DNA of 39,508 nucleotides from CAYUDP01 sp964443725 (lineage in GTDB: Bacteria; Patescibacteriota; Minisyncoccia; Phycocordibacterales; JAKFXT01). This document shows, in pieces, positions 1 through 8,077 of this stretch. The notes under the pieces were generated by a model. That model was given only the letters and a program-made list of their open reading frames with translations, ran no database searches and had not been told where the DNA came from. Made by a program: the position numbers and the translations under genes. The stretch covers positions 1 through 39,508 of the forward strand of contig CAYUDP010000006.1 of the NCBI GenBank assembly GCA_964443725.1, read 5' to 3'. Each line of letters starts with the position of its first letter. Position 1 is the stretch's first letter.

Positions 1-3
1 AGC

Positions 4-30
4 CCAAAAAACTACTACTTAGTTTTTTGG
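4..30. terminator. AT-rich inverted repeat, possible terminator
   Basis: An 11-bp perfect stem (4-14 with 20-30) encloses a 5-nt loop. It carries an A-run on one arm and a T-run on the other, so it could end transcription in either direction. It lies just beyond the 3' end of the reverse-strand tRNA-Trp. Confidence 0.5.
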
Positions 31-37
31 TAAATTG

Positions 38-108
38 CGGGCCCACGAGGATTCGAACCTCGGTCAACGGTTTTGGAGACCGCTATTCTACCACTGAACT
101 ATAGGCCC
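38..108 (-). tRNA. tRNA-Trp (CCA anticodon)
   Basis: Read on the reverse strand, a full cloverleaf is visible. The acceptor stem is GGGCCTA/TGGGCCC, the D-arm contains AGTGGTAGA, the anticodon loop CTCCAAA gives anticodon CCA, and the T-arm is standard with loop TTCGAAT. The discriminator base is G and the 3' CCA is not encoded. In transcription order it follows rpmG. The arrangement rpmG, tRNA-Trp, secE, nusG is common in bacteria, so secE probably lies beyond the left edge (inference). Confidence 0.95.
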
Positions 109-142
109 TTATATTTATTTGTTCGTAATATTAACATCTGAC

Positions 143-190
143 ACACAAAGAGAAAAGCTCCCGTGGTTTCGGGAGCTTTTCTCTTTGTGT
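143..190 (-). terminator. long hairpin between rpmG and tRNA-Trp
   Basis: A 21-bp perfect inverted repeat (143-163 with 170-190) has a GC-rich centre and A/T-rich outer arms. It begins directly after the rpmG stop codon. It would act as an intrinsic terminator, or as a processing stem if rpmG and tRNA-Trp share a transcript. Confidence 0.75.
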
Positions 191-349
191 TTATTTTTTA
201 ACTTCCTTATGCATTGTCTGCTTTCCACACCACTTGCAATATTTCTTAAGTTCGATCTTGCGCTCGACTTTTTTCTTGTTCTTTCGGCTCCAATAATTGA
301 TCCTTTTGCAAGAACCGCAACCTAGTTTTATTAGTCTATCTTGTGACAT
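191..349 (-). CDS. rpmG: 50S ribosomal protein L33 (bL33)
   Basis: A 52-residue basic protein starts at the ATG complementary to 347-349. It contains two CxxC knuckles (Cys11/Cys14 and Cys38/Cys41), the zinc-binding arrangement of the C+ form of L33, followed by a short basic tail. Length and motif spacing fit bL33, which sits near the E site of the large subunit. The gene precedes tRNA-Trp on the same strand and is separated from it by a strong hairpin. A candidate promoter (TTGCTT, 16 nt, TAATAT) lies upstream and gives a short leader with little Shine-Dalgarno character. No other family fits this size and cysteine pattern. Confidence 0.9.
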   Translation of the reverse strand: MSQDRLIKLGCGSCKRINYWSRKNKKKVERKIELKKYCKWCGKQTMHKEVKK

Positions 350-388
350 AAATTTCCAAAATGTCTGCGTATATTAGCACGATTATAT

Positions 389-418
389 AAAAAAGCAAAG
401 GCGGCCCGTAGACCGCCT
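389..418 (-). terminator. intrinsic terminator of the reverse-strand orphan gene
   Basis: On the reverse strand a GC stem (AGGCGG/CCGCCT, 399-404 with 413-418) is followed by a T-rich tract at 398-389. A second 7-bp hairpin (422-428 with 433-439) overlaps the stop codon of the gene at 439. Confidence 0.75.
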
Positions 419-438
419 ATTGTTGGGCTAAAGCCCAA

Positions 439-729
439 CTAAACCCCTCCGCAAACTTCTCGGAGGACTCCGGTAAGGGCCAATGAGACCCTGAATCCCG
501 AGGATGTGGGGATGGCTAGGGATTCAATATCCCTTTGACCAACCTTGTTGAACCGGTCGACATGACCGGCAATGGTTTTTTTGAGCTGACAGAGAGAGCA
601 CCCCTCGCCAGCTGAAACGACTATACTGTGGCCATTCACGGCCATGTTGGTCAGATAGCCAAGTGCTCTACCTGCCAAGGCCCGGTCAACTGGGCCGATC
701 TTTCCGGTACAACATTCTTCTTTTTTCAA
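439..729 (-). CDS. GC-rich orphan protein, 96 aa
   Basis: I do not recognise this protein. The longest frame begins at a TTG at 762, but a better start is the TTG at 729, because AGGGGG lies 6 nt upstream of it as a ribosome-binding site. The product has about 96 residues, with four cysteines (a CC pair near the N-terminus, CSLC-like spacing mid-protein) and one near the C-terminus. There is no membrane segment. Codon use is clearly more GC-rich than in neighbouring core genes. It has its own promoter, a leader hairpin with a T-run, and a terminator, and it diverges from a second GC-rich orphan at 977. It may be a recently acquired single-gene cassette. Confidence 0.55.
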   Translation of the reverse strand: MKKEECCTGKIGPVDRALAGRALGYLTNMAVNGHSIVVSAGEGCSLCQLKKTIAGHVDRFNKVGQRDIESLAIPTSSGFRVSLALTGVLREVCGGV

Positions 730-750
730 TTTTGACCCCCTATTACAAGA

Positions 751-782
751 ACAAAAAAACAAAAAATGGCCTTTCGGTCATT
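751..782 (-). promoter_or_regulatory. leader hairpin plus T-run (attenuator-like)
   Basis: On the reverse strand a stem with one mismatch (AATGACC/GGCCATT) is capped by a GAAA tetraloop and followed by a T-rich run. It lies between the promoter at 814-841 and the ribosome-binding site at about 736. It resembles an intrinsic terminator in the leader and could act as an attenuator. Confidence 0.45.
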
Positions 783-813
783 TCCCCGCCACATCATTTG
801 TAGCACTTGTAGT

Positions 814-841
814 ATAGTACCACAAACTATATATTTTGCAA
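814..841 (-). promoter_or_regulatory. promoter of the 439-729 gene
   Basis: Reverse-strand TTGCAA (836-841), 16 nt, TACTAT (814-819), a sigma70-type promoter. The predicted start leaves a leader of roughly 75 nt. Confidence 0.55.
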
Positions 842-859
842 GTTGTAAACAACTAGCAC

Positions 860-888
860 TTGTCAAACAAATAAATTATTGCTAAATT
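860..888 (+). promoter_or_regulatory. promoter of the 977-1486 gene
   Basis: TTGTCA (860-865), 17 nt, TAAATT (883-888). The leader of about 80 nt starts with a small hairpin (CCAAG TCG CTTGG) followed downstream by a short T-run, reminiscent of the divergent gene's leader. Confidence 0.5.
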
Positions 889-976
889 TGCCAAGTCGCT
901 TGGAATCAGGTTTTTGTGCGGATCCCACTCGACAAGGGAAGTAGTACACCACAACAAAGTTGAAAGGACTAGAAAC

Positions 977-1486
977 ATGAACCAAGCTGTTCAGTTCAAG
1001 ACAGACGGGGTACCGAGCACGGTGGCACTGTCGGCGCTTGCTGGCGATGTCAAGATGGCACCGTCCCTCCAGTCGAAGCAGGAGCTCGCTCGCAGGCTCA
1101 AAATGGGTCTCGTCACGGGGGAATTCTTGAATGAGTTTTACAGATACTGCAACCACACCTACGGGTCGTGGGAACAGGTGGTCGTCTGGACCCATGGGGA
1201 CAACCACACCCCCGCCGTCAAAATTCTCTCCGAATGCGGTCTCCGCGAAGAAGATGTGGATCGTGCCGTGGAAGTCATCATGAGCATGCAATGTGAGCGC
1301 CTCATTTTCTTCTTCGGCGCCTACAATAACGGGCGAATACCCCAAAAGGACGACGGCCTCCGGGAAGCCATCCTTATCGGGGTCGGAACCGATGACTCGA
1401 CCACGTTCCGCTACTGCCACAGGCGGAGCTTCGTGGTTCACGAGGGCAAGATCATCAGGGCGGGGTTGACCTTCCGCCACAACTGA
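977..1486 (+). CDS. GC-rich orphan protein, 169 aa
   Basis: I do not recognise this family. The frame is open further upstream, but the ATG at 977 has AAAGGA 8 nt ahead, so it is the likely start. The product has 169 residues and looks soluble, with an acidic/His-rich middle and a Cys- and Phe-containing stretch around residues 110-120. No signal peptide or membrane helix is seen. Third codon positions are mostly G or C, unlike the AT-rich core genes. It carries its own promoter (860-888) and a GC-rich terminator (1510-1570), and it diverges from another GC-rich orphan. The long frame on the opposite strand here is its antisense shadow. An acquired single-gene cassette is the likeliest reading. 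Confidence 0.7.
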   Translation: MNQAVQFKTDGVPSTVALSALAGDVKMAPSLQSKQELARRLKMGLVTGEFLNEFYRYCNHTYGSWEQVVVWTHGDNHTPAVKILSECGLREEDVDRAVEVIMSMQCERLIFFFGAYNNGRIPQKDDGLREAILIGVGTDDSTTFRYCHRRSFVVHEGKIIRAGLTFRHN

Positions 1487-1509
1487 AGCTGGGAGGGGTC
1501 CCAGTGTAC

Positions 1510-1570
1510 GGCCTAGGGGTATAACGCGATTGTTTCATTTCGCGAAGTACCCTCGGGCCTTTTGTTTTTT
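1510..1570 (+). terminator. terminator of the 977-1486 gene
   Basis: A long imperfect hairpin pairs GGCC (1510-1513) and GGTA (1518-1521) with TACC (1548-1551) and GGCC (1556-1559), with an inner CGCG element. A T-rich tract follows. Confidence 0.75.
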
Positions 1571-1625
1571 AAACCAAAGGCTTTCTTTTTTTTAATAAAG
1601 ACGATATTATATTTCGGTATTTATT

Positions 1626-1709
1626 GCGCAGGTGGCGGAGCGGTCAATCGCAACAGACTGTAAATCTGTCGCCCTAAGGGCTACGGGGGTTCAAATCCCT
1701 CCCTGCGCA
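1626..1709 (+). tRNA. tRNA-Tyr (GTA anticodon)
   Basis: The acceptor stem is GCGCAGG/CCTGCGC. The anticodon stem-loop CAGA-CTGTAAA-TCTG gives GTA. There is a long class II variable arm as expected for bacterial tRNA-Tyr, and a T-loop TTCAAAT. The discriminator is A and the 3' CCA is not encoded. Confidence 0.95.
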
Positions 1710-1722
1710 CAAAGTAAGCAGA

Positions 1723-1744
1723 GTAAAGCAATTTATTGCTTTAC
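1723..1744 (+). terminator. hairpin after tRNA-Tyr
   Basis: GTAAAGCAAT (1723-1732) pairs with ATTGCTTTAC (1735-1744), closing with a small loop after fraying. It lies 14 nt after the tRNA-Tyr 3' end. There is no strong T-run, so it is a weak terminator or a 3'-processing structure. Nothing else recognisable is seen up to the gene at 1889. Confidence 0.4.
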
Positions 1745-1888
1745 GTGGAGGATTTGAAAACCTTGAGTTTATTTTTATGAATCCATTAAGGATGAAATAA
1801 AAATACGAAAGGTGTACAGCATCTTTAAGACAGGCAACATGTATCAAAAAGTTAGAGGCCGATACTGTGATATAATCGCAGTTGATAT

Positions 1889-2624
1889 ATGATACAGAAA
1901 AAATATATATTCTTTGCACTTTTTGTTTTGTTATTAATACCAGCCCTAAGGTATATATACAAAATAAAAAATGNNNNNNNNNNNNNNNNNNNNNNNNNNN
2001 NNNNNNNNNNNNNNNNNNNNNNNNNNNNNNNNNNNNNNNNNNNNNNNNNNNNNNNNNNNNNNNNNNNNNNNNNAAAAGATTTCTAATATAGATCTACGAA
2101 AATTAGATATAGATAAATTAAGGCGGTTGTATAACGAAATAGAAAAACCCGTTGTATATGGTCAATATTCCATAATAAAAAACAAAAACAGACTGCTAAC
2201 TATAACAGAGAGCTCTCTTGGTAGTTCCTGTGGTTGGGAGGCTCATCCAAGCCACGACAGCATCACATATACAATAAACTTAACAACAGGAGAAAAAATA
2301 ACTCTCGATAATATCTTTACTGTTAACAAAAAGTTTCTTGATTTTATAAATAATAAATTCGGCCAAAATTATAACCCAGTCAAAGATGATCCGGATAGTA
2401 TCTGCTTGAAATATATAAACGATAAATATTTGAAAGACGAATTTATAATAGATAAACTCAAGAAAGAAGTATCATTCACAATAGAGGGAGACACACTTAA
2501 CATAATTCCAAAAGGATATCCTTCTTATATAGAGGGTCCGTGCTCAGATACGTCTATAGACTTAAAATTATCAGAAATCCAAGGGTATATAAAAGATAAA
2601 AGTCTAATCGATAGATTGGAATAG
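1889..2624 (+). CDS. DUF3298/RsiV-like exported protein (split by gap)
   Basis: The gene is interrupted by 100 N at 1974-2073. Before the gap, 28 residues form an N-terminal hydrophobic signal or anchor segment. After it come about 183 residues to the stop at 2624. The C-terminal part carries the pattern of the DUF3298/RsiV-like domain: a GWEAHP motif, then NLTTGEKITLDNIF, then a C-terminal stretch with YPSYIEGP. Proteins with this domain are usually extracytoplasmic; in RsiV it belongs to a lysozyme-sensing anti-sigma factor. The pre- and post-gap frames differ, which means nothing because the gap size is arbitrary. An extended -10 (TGATATAAT) lies 12 nt before the ATG. I infer the two halves are one gene from orientation and domain order. 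Confidence 0.6.
1974..2073. other. assembly gap (100 N)
   Basis: Exactly 100 N, the usual placeholder for a scaffold join of unknown length. It lies inside the DUF3298-like gene. Confidence 0.99.
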
Positions 2625-2646
2625 GCAAAAACCCACCCCCCTATGA

Positions 2647-5331
2647 TTAATTAGTCGCAAAAGCAACGGAACTTTTCATTTTACTTTTTACCTTCCCCTT
2701 TTTTATGTCAAAGGCATATTCATTGCCCTTAAGAGACACATTTATCACCCCACCTGAAATAATATTTCTGCTTATTATTGAATTTGCGATTGGTGTAAGT
2801 ATTTTTGTTTGTATAAGTCTCTTTAGTGGCCTTGCCCCATAATGAGGATCATACCCATCCTTTGCGAGCTGTTTCAATACAGAATCATCTACCACAAGCT
2901 CCATACCTTTAACCCTAAGGCGTTCCCTTACTTCTTCGATTTGTATTTCGACAATCTTCTCTATTACTTCTGGTTTCAAGATATCGAACATTATTATTTC
3001 ATCTATTCGGTTTAGAAATTCTGGTCGGAAGTAATCTTTAAGTGCCTCTTCGACTTTTTCCTTAGCCAATTCGTATTCCCTAACTTCATTATCTCTTTCT
3101 ATTGAGAATCCTATTCTCTCCATTTTATCTATATATTCAGCACCAATATTTGAAGTCATGACTATAATCGTATTCTTGAAATTCACTGTTCTACCCTTTG
3201 CGTCAGTCAATCGCCCATTATCAAGAACCTGAAGAAGAATATTGAAAACTTCAGGGTGAGCCTTTTCAATCTCATCGAAGAGAATAACTGCATAAGGTCT
3301 ATGTCTTACTGTCTCAGTGAGAGACCCCCCTTCTTCGTGACCCACATACCCCGGAGGCGCGCCGATAATCTTCGAGACAGCATGCTTCTCCATGTACTCA
3401 GACATATCAACTCTTATCAAAGATTGATCTGTATCAAACATAAATTGAGATAGGGCCTTGGTAAGTTCTGTTTTGCCAACACCGGTCGGTCCAAGAAAAA
3501 TAAAGGAGCCTATCGGTCGATTGGGATCTGATATACCCGCCCTTGACCTTCTCACTGCATCAGAAATCTTTCTAACTGCGTCCTCTTGGCCAACGACCCT
3601 CTTTTCCAATTCCTGCTCCATACGAGCCAATTTTGACGCCTCCTCTTCAAGCATTCTATTTACTGGAATACCTGTCCATCTAGAAACAACATCCGCGATT
3701 TCATTTTCGGTAATAACTTCTTTCAATATTCTGCGGGATCTTTGCAGTTTTTCCATCTTTTTAGACTTAGTGTCCAAATCTTTCTCAAGTTGTGGTATTT
3801 TCCCATAGCGTATTTCGGCAGCCTTTACCAAATCAGCCCTTGCTTCAGCGTTTTCTGCTTCCGCACGCATGGCCTCTAATTGTTTTTTAAGTTGCCTTAT
3901 ATCAGTCAAAAGTTCTTTTTCACTATTCCACCTAATCTCTATGTCATGAGTTTTTTCTTTCAAGTCGGCAATGTCTTTTTCAATAACTTTGATTCTCTGC
4001 TTACTGTTTTTGGGGTCCATAGATTCTGGTTCATTTCTCAAAGCTTCTCTTTCGATTTCTAACCTCATTATTTTTCTATGGGCATCTTCAAGAATGGGGG
4101 GTTTACTCTCCAGAGATATCTTCAAGGCTGATGCCGCTTCATCAATAAGATCAACTGCTTTGTCTGGAAGGAATCTATCCGATATATACCTACTACTCAG
4201 CTCAACAGCCGAAACTATGGCATCATCGGTCATATGAACACCGTGATATATTTCATACTTTTCTTTGAGCCCACGTAAAATAGCAATAGCATCCTCAACT
4301 GATGGCTCTGCCACAAAAACTGGCTGAAATCTTCTAGTCAAAGCGGGGTCTTTCTCAATGTGTTTTTGGTATTCTTTTAAAGTGGTAGCTCCGATTGCCC
4401 TCAAGTCTCCACGAGCAAGGGCCGGCTTTAGCATATTTGAAGCATCCATGGCCCCCTCAGCAGCACCAGCTCCCACAATAGTGTGGATCTCATCTATAAA
4501 CAAAATAACCTTGCCCTCTGACCTTTCCACTTCTTTCATTATTTGTTTTAACCTCTCTTCAAATTCTCCGCGATATTTTGTACCAGCAATTAACAATCCC
4601 AAATCGAGAGAAACAAGCTCTTTACCCTTGAGAGAGTCCGGTACGTCACCTGATGCCATACGATTGGCCAAACCTTCGACTATAGCAGTCTTACCAACTC
4701 CGGCCTCGCCGATCAGAATTGGATTATTTTTTGTGCGACGAGATAATATTTGGATTATTCTCGATATTTCGGCATCTCGCCCAATGACCGGGTCTAGCTT
4801 ATTTTCGGCTGCCAACTTTGTAAGACTTCGTGCGTATTTGCTCAAAACCCTTGTTTTCTTTGGTTCTGAAACATCAGTTATTTTTCCTTTTCTCATTTCA
4901 TTAATAACTTTTACAACAAGTTCACGAGTAAGTTTATATTTTGTAAGAACATCATAAGCATCAGATTTTACTTCAAGAAGTGATATTAGAAGATGCTCAA
5001 CTCCTATAAACTCATCGTTTAAGTTGCGAGCAGCTTTACCAGAGTATTCAAAAACCTGAGCCAAATCAGGAGTTAAATAAATTTGAAAAGATGGAGATAT
5101 AGTCTCACCGCCCTCTCTGCCTTCAATAGACTCAAAAAGAGCATCCGTAAGAGCGACGACATCAATCTCCAAAACATCAACAATAGAAAAAACTGGACTT
5201 TCTTCTTGAGAAAAAAGAGCGGTTGCAAGGTGTATTGGGCTCACTTGGCTCTGCCCTCTTTCGATAGCAAGTTCATGTGCCCTCCTTATTACATCTCGTG
5301 CTTTATTTGTAAAGTGTTCAAATGGTGGCAT
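2647..5331 (-). CDS. Clp/Hsp100 ATPase (ClpB/ClpC type)
   Basis: This 894-residue AAA+ unfoldase has a Clp N-domain (about 1-145). The first ATPase module has Walker A GEAGVGKT (208-215) and Walker B around FIDE (278-281). A long coiled-coil middle domain spans about 405-540. The second module has Walker A GPTGVGKT (614-621), pore loop GYVG (661-664) and Walker B ILFDE (683-687). The middle domain has full ClpB-like length, which suggests disaggregase activity. However, the second module also carries an IGF tripeptide at 740-742, where ClpC/ClpA proteins dock ClpP. It may be a disaggregase, a protease partner, or both; no clpP is visible here. It has its own promoter, and the reverse-strand HtrA-like gene lies just upstream. 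Confidence 0.95.
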   Translation of the reverse strand: MPPFEHFTNKARDVIRRAHELAIERGQSQVSPIHLATALFSQEESPVFSIVDVLEIDVVALTDALFESIEGREGGETISPSFQIYLTPDLAQVFEYSGKAARNLNDEFIGVEHLLISLLEVKSDAYDVLTKYKLTRELVVKVINEMRKGKITDVSEPKKTRVLSKYARSLTKLAAENKLDPVIGRDAEISRIIQILSRRTKNNPILIGEAGVGKTAIVEGLANRMASGDVPDSLKGKELVSLDLGLLIAGTKYRGEFEERLKQIMKEVERSEGKVILFIDEIHTIVGAGAAEGAMDASNMLKPALARGDLRAIGATTLKEYQKHIEKDPALTRRFQPVFVAEPSVEDAIAILRGLKEKYEIYHGVHMTDDAIVSAVELSSRYISDRFLPDKAVDLIDEAASALKISLESKPPILEDAHRKIMRLEIEREALRNEPESMDPKNSKQRIKVIEKDIADLKEKTHDIEIRWNSEKELLTDIRQLKKQLEAMRAEAENAEARADLVKAAEIRYGKIPQLEKDLDTKSKKMEKLQRSRRILKEVITENEIADVVSRWTGIPVNRMLEEEASKLARMEQELEKRVVGQEDAVRKISDAVRRSRAGISDPNRPIGSFIFLGPTGVGKTELTKALSQFMFDTDQSLIRVDMSEYMEKHAVSKIIGAPPGYVGHEEGGSLTETVRHRPYAVILFDEIEKAHPEVFNILLQVLDNGRLTDAKGRTVNFKNTIIVMTSNIGAEYIDKMERIGFSIERDNEVREYELAKEKVEEALKDYFRPEFLNRIDEIIMFDILKPEVIEKIVEIQIEEVRERLRVKGMELVVDDSVLKQLAKDGYDPHYGARPLKRLIQTKILTPIANSIISRNIISGGVINVSLKGNEYAFDIKKGKVKSKMKSSVAFATN

Positions 5332-5339
5332 ATTTTTAT

Positions 5340-5368
5340 AAAATAAAACGTTAAAGGTGCTATGTCAA
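5340..5368 (-). promoter_or_regulatory. promoter of the Clp gene
   Basis: Reverse-strand TTGACA (5363-5368), 17 nt, TATTTT (5340-5345). Only 8 nt separate the -10 from the ATG at 5331, so the predicted mRNA is essentially leaderless. I see no CIRCE-type inverted repeat. Confidence 0.7.
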
Positions 5369-5385
5369 TACTACTCTTAAAAACT

Positions 5386-6252
5386 CTACTTTGGGACGGC
5401 AAGTTTCATCGCTTCTGAATATACGTACGACACAGGAAGATAAAAGGCCCCCCTCTCTCCTATTTGAGCTGAAGTACTCATTCCCACCAACTCACCGGAT
5501 TTGTTTATAAGAGGACCACCAGAAACACTAAAGAGTGGAACGGCATTTGACTGAATAGAAACTAAAACACTTGATGTTGTTGAAGCATTCGACACCTCTT
5601 TCATTTTTAGTTCTCCTATAATACCCAGAGAAACTCCCTTTACACCTCTTCCGCCAAAGGACATTACGGTTTGCCCAATTTTTAATTTACTTTCATCTGC
5701 TCTTTTGGGAACTGTTAGATTCAATGCCAAATCTTTTCCATCTTTATCCTTGTTTTTTAATATTTGTATAGACGCAACACCAGTCTCTTCGTTTTGACCA
5801 AGAACTTTCGCCTCATATCTCGTCCCGTCCTCAGTTGAAACAGAATATGAATCCCCCTCAGAAATAAATCCGGCGTCAGATGCCACAAGCCCATTGTTGT
5901 TTAGAACTATACCCCAACCAACAAAATTGTATTTTGCAAGTCCATCTTCCCCAACGTATTTGCTATTTATAGAAACGATCATTGGCTTAAAAGATTCTAC
6001 GGCAGTCGCGACTACATCCTCGTCCTTCACAATCACAGTTGTCTCCTTATTTGAAGAAACCATATTGGAGATGGGAGATGGTACAACTTTTTCTACCGTC
6101 TTTTCAACGATTTGGTTTACAGTTTGAGTAAAACTCTTAGGAGCCTGATCCATTAGAGAGACAGTCACAATACCAGTCGCAAGTGATGTGACGAAAGAAA
6201 CTAGCAAAGCAAGCATTATTATTTGCGTTTTGTTTAATTGTTCAATCTCCAT
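5386..6252 (-). CDS. HtrA-like trypsin-fold protein, probably catalytically dead
   Basis: The frame opens at a GTG (6261), but the promoter (TTGTTA 6289-6294, 17 nt, TATTAT 6266-6271) puts the transcription start at about that codon. The ATG at 6252 is therefore preferred, giving 288 residues. A membrane anchor lies at about 11-33, followed by a linker and a trypsin/HtrA-like domain from about 80. The domain aligns with HtrA around GWGIVL, DGTRYEAKVLG and SGGPLIN. The nucleophile Ser is present (Ser244 in VSGGPL). The catalytic His position reads Ala127 (HtrA TNNHVV appears as ASDAGF) and the Asp position reads Gly158 (SDIAL appears as TGVAS). There is no PDZ domain. It is likely a membrane-anchored pseudoprotease facing outward. 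Confidence 0.85.
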   Translation of the reverse strand: MEIEQLNKTQIIMLALLVSFVTSLATGIVTVSLMDQAPKSFTQTVNQIVEKTVEKVVPSPISNMVSSNKETTVIVKDEDVVATAVESFKPMIVSINSKYVGEDGLAKYNFVGWGIVLNNNGLVASDAGFISEGDSYSVSTEDGTRYEAKVLGQNEETGVASIQILKNKDKDGKDLALNLTVPKRADESKLKIGQTVMSFGGRGVKGVSLGIIGELKMKEVSNASTTSSVLVSIQSNAVPLFSVSGGPLINKSGELVGMSTSAQIGERGAFYLPVSYVYSEAMKLAVPK

Positions 6253-6265
6253 ATTGTTCACCTTG

Positions 6266-6294
6266 ATAATACCAAAGCAAAAGGCTTATAACAA
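6266..6294 (-). promoter_or_regulatory. promoter of the HtrA-like gene
   Basis: Reverse-strand TTGTTA (6289-6294), 17 nt, TATTAT (6266-6271). The -10 ends 13 nt before the ATG at 6252 and only 4 nt before the GTG at 6261, which favours the ATG start. Confidence 0.6.
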
Positions 6295-6323
6295 ACTGTG
6301 GTTAATTGGGGGAATTTATTGTA

Positions 6324-7505
6324 TTAGTTTGTGATGGTGACTCTCTTCAAGGCTTGGACGGCCTTTTTGATCTGCAGATTAGTTGTAGTTCGTCCAAATG
6401 AAAATCTAATGGACTTTGAGGCACAATTCTTTGTTTTTTCTATCTCACTTAATACCTTTGAAGTATTTGACCCAGACAGGCTAACACAAGCACTTGTAGA
6501 CGACGACGACACACCAAGCTCACTTAACCTCATAACTGCATACTCTGAATCTGATCTCATTTCGGGGAAACAAATATTTAAAATATGTTCTGCTCCATCT
6601 TCAAAATATGATTCGTATCTTATTTTATTCTTTATTAATTCTTTTATAAAAACACCCCTGAGTTCTTTACATTTTTCAACAAATTTCTGACGGTCTTCTA
6701 CACACTTCTCTAGGGCCTTAGAAAAACCAAAATACCCAGGCAAGTTTTCTGTACCAGCCCGTCTTCCCCCTTCCTGTCCACCACCTAGAATTATTGGTTT
6801 AAGTACAATCCCTCTTTTTACAGACAACACCCCGACTCCTTTGGGCCCATAAATCTTTCCACTATCAAGAGTTAACAGATCTGCTTTTATATCATCTCTC
6901 TCAACTGATACCACTAATGGCGCTTGACTACCATCTATATGGAAAAATGGGTAATCCAACTCTCCGCGATTTAACGACTCTTTGTATCTTTTTATAATCG
7001 TGAACATTTCTCTTGTGGGTGCCACAATTCCAGTCTCACTGTTTATGAGAGATACAGAGACAAGTTTAATATTCGGATTGAGAAGTTTTTTAAAAGACTC
7101 AATATCTATATATCCACTTTCATTAAGCGAAATAAAGCTGATTTTACTCGAAAACTTTTTGAGCGGTGCAAGAATAGCAGAATGTTCCACTTTAGTTGTG
7201 ATAACCTCAGCCTCAGCCTCGCCGCCCAAAACCCCACCAATACACAGATTGTTTGACTCGGTTGCCCCACTCGTAAAAATAATCTCATCCCCGTGAACCT
7301 TTAGAGATCTGGCAACAGATTTTCTTGCCTCTTCAACCATTAGATGAGCAGTCCTTCCTTCGTGATGTATTGCCGATGGATTGGCAAAAAAGTCTTTTTC
7401 AATATTAGTTATTACTTTCTCCACCTCAATATCAACTGGAGTCCCAGAAGCAAAATCAAGGTAAATACGCCCAAACCCCAATAATTCACGAATTTCTTTA
7501 AACAT
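6324..7505 (-). CDS. cysteine desulfurase (NifS/IscS family)
   Basis: This 393-residue PLP enzyme of class V aminotransferase fold takes sulfur from cysteine for Fe-S clusters or tRNA thiolation. Visible signatures are TSGATESNN near residue 80, the PLP-stacking His108 in VEHSAIL, Asp191 in HIDGSQAP, the Schiff-base Lys217 in SGKIYGPKG, the GGQEGGRRAGTEN loop near 242-253, and the catalytic Cys340 in STSACVS. The family usually has His immediately before the PLP lysine; here it is Gly216. Length is normal. No iscU or thiouridylase neighbour is visible, so NifS, IscS and SufS roles cannot be separated. The promoter predicts a leaderless mRNA. Confidence 0.93.
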   Translation of the reverse strand: MFKEIRELLGFGRIYLDFASGTPVDIEVEKVITNIEKDFFANPSAIHHEGRTAHLMVEEARKSVARSLKVHGDEIIFTSGATESNNLCIGGVLGGEAEAEVITTKVEHSAILAPLKKFSSKISFISLNESGYIDIESFKKLLNPNIKLVSVSLINSETGIVAPTREMFTIIKRYKESLNRGELDYPFFHIDGSQAPLVVSVERDDIKADLLTLDSGKIYGPKGVGVLSVKRGIVLKPIILGGGQEGGRRAGTENLPGYFGFSKALEKCVEDRQKFVEKCKELRGVFIKELIKNKIRYESYFEDGAEHILNICFPEMRSDSEYAVMRLSELGVSSSSTSACVSLSGSNTSKVLSEIEKTKNCASKSIRFSFGRTTTNLQIKKAVQALKRVTITN

Positions 7506-7511
7506 AGAATC

Positions 7512-7561
7512 TATATTAATCAGAAGATGTCATTTTGCAAAATCGAATTGCAAGGTATAAT
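7512..7561. promoter_or_regulatory. divergent promoters sharing a palindromic -35
   Basis: TTGCAA (7535-7540) is its own reverse complement. Leftward it has a 17-nt spacer to AATATA (7512-7517), ending 6 nt before the desulfurase ATG. Rightward, TATAAT (7556-7561) lies 15 nt from TTGCAA, or 17 nt from the overlapping TTTTGC, and serves the DUF4446 gene. Both genes would have almost no 5' leader. Confidence 0.6.
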
Positions 7562-7575
7562 CCTTACTTAAGAAT

Positions 7576-8052
7576 ATGCTTTTAGGTCTGTCTAACAATT
7601 CATTGGTCTTTTTTCTTTTGATCGGGGCTATTGTTGTTTTACTACTATGGGTAGCAAGACTTGAATATAGAATACATAGACTCGTCGCCCACGGAAAGGG
7701 AGATAATTTGGAGGAAGCCATTTCTCACTTATCAAAAAAATCACTTGCTCACGATGAATTCAGAAAAGAAATAGAGACATATCTAAAAAGCGCCGAGAAA
7801 AGAATAAAAGGTAGCGTACAAGGAGTCGGAATAGTCAGATTTAATCCGTTCAAGAGTCTAGGTAGTGGGAATCAGAGTTTTGCGATTGCATTTATGAATG
7901 AACGTGGGGATGGAGTTGTGTTATCAAGCCTCTATTCAAGAGAACATGTTGGTATATATGCAAAACCAGTAAAAAACAATTTGTCTGAATACGAATTGAC
8001 TGATGAGGAAAAACAGGCTATCAATGAAGCACTAAAGTCCCAAAGAGGCTAG
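7576..8052 (+). CDS. DUF4446 family membrane protein
   Basis: A 158-residue protein with one N-terminal transmembrane helix (about 9-27), a charged, probably helical linker, and a compact C-terminal domain with the GIVRFNPF and YAKPV motifs I associate with DUF4446. That family is small, bacterial and has no known function. The gene is followed after 25 nt by infB and probably heads the infB-rbfA operon. TATAAT lies 14 nt upstream of the ATG and there is no Shine-Dalgarno sequence. The predicted topology is a short anchor with the domain in the cytoplasm (inference). Confidence 0.75.
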   Translation: MLLGLSNNSLVFFLLIGAIVVLLLWVARLEYRIHRLVAHGKGDNLEEAISHLSKKSLAHDEFRKEIETYLKSAEKRIKGSVQGVGIVRFNPFKSLGSGNQSFAIAFMNERGDGVVLSSLYSREHVGIYAKPVKNNLSEYELTDEEKQAINEALKSQRG

Positions 8053-8077
8053 ATTATGAAAGCAAAAACAGAAAAAT

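Noticed and set aside
863..1480. 205-residue reverse-strand ORF
   Set aside because: Antisense shadow of the GC-rich gene at 977-1486, which has a ribosome-binding site, promoter and terminator on the plus strand.
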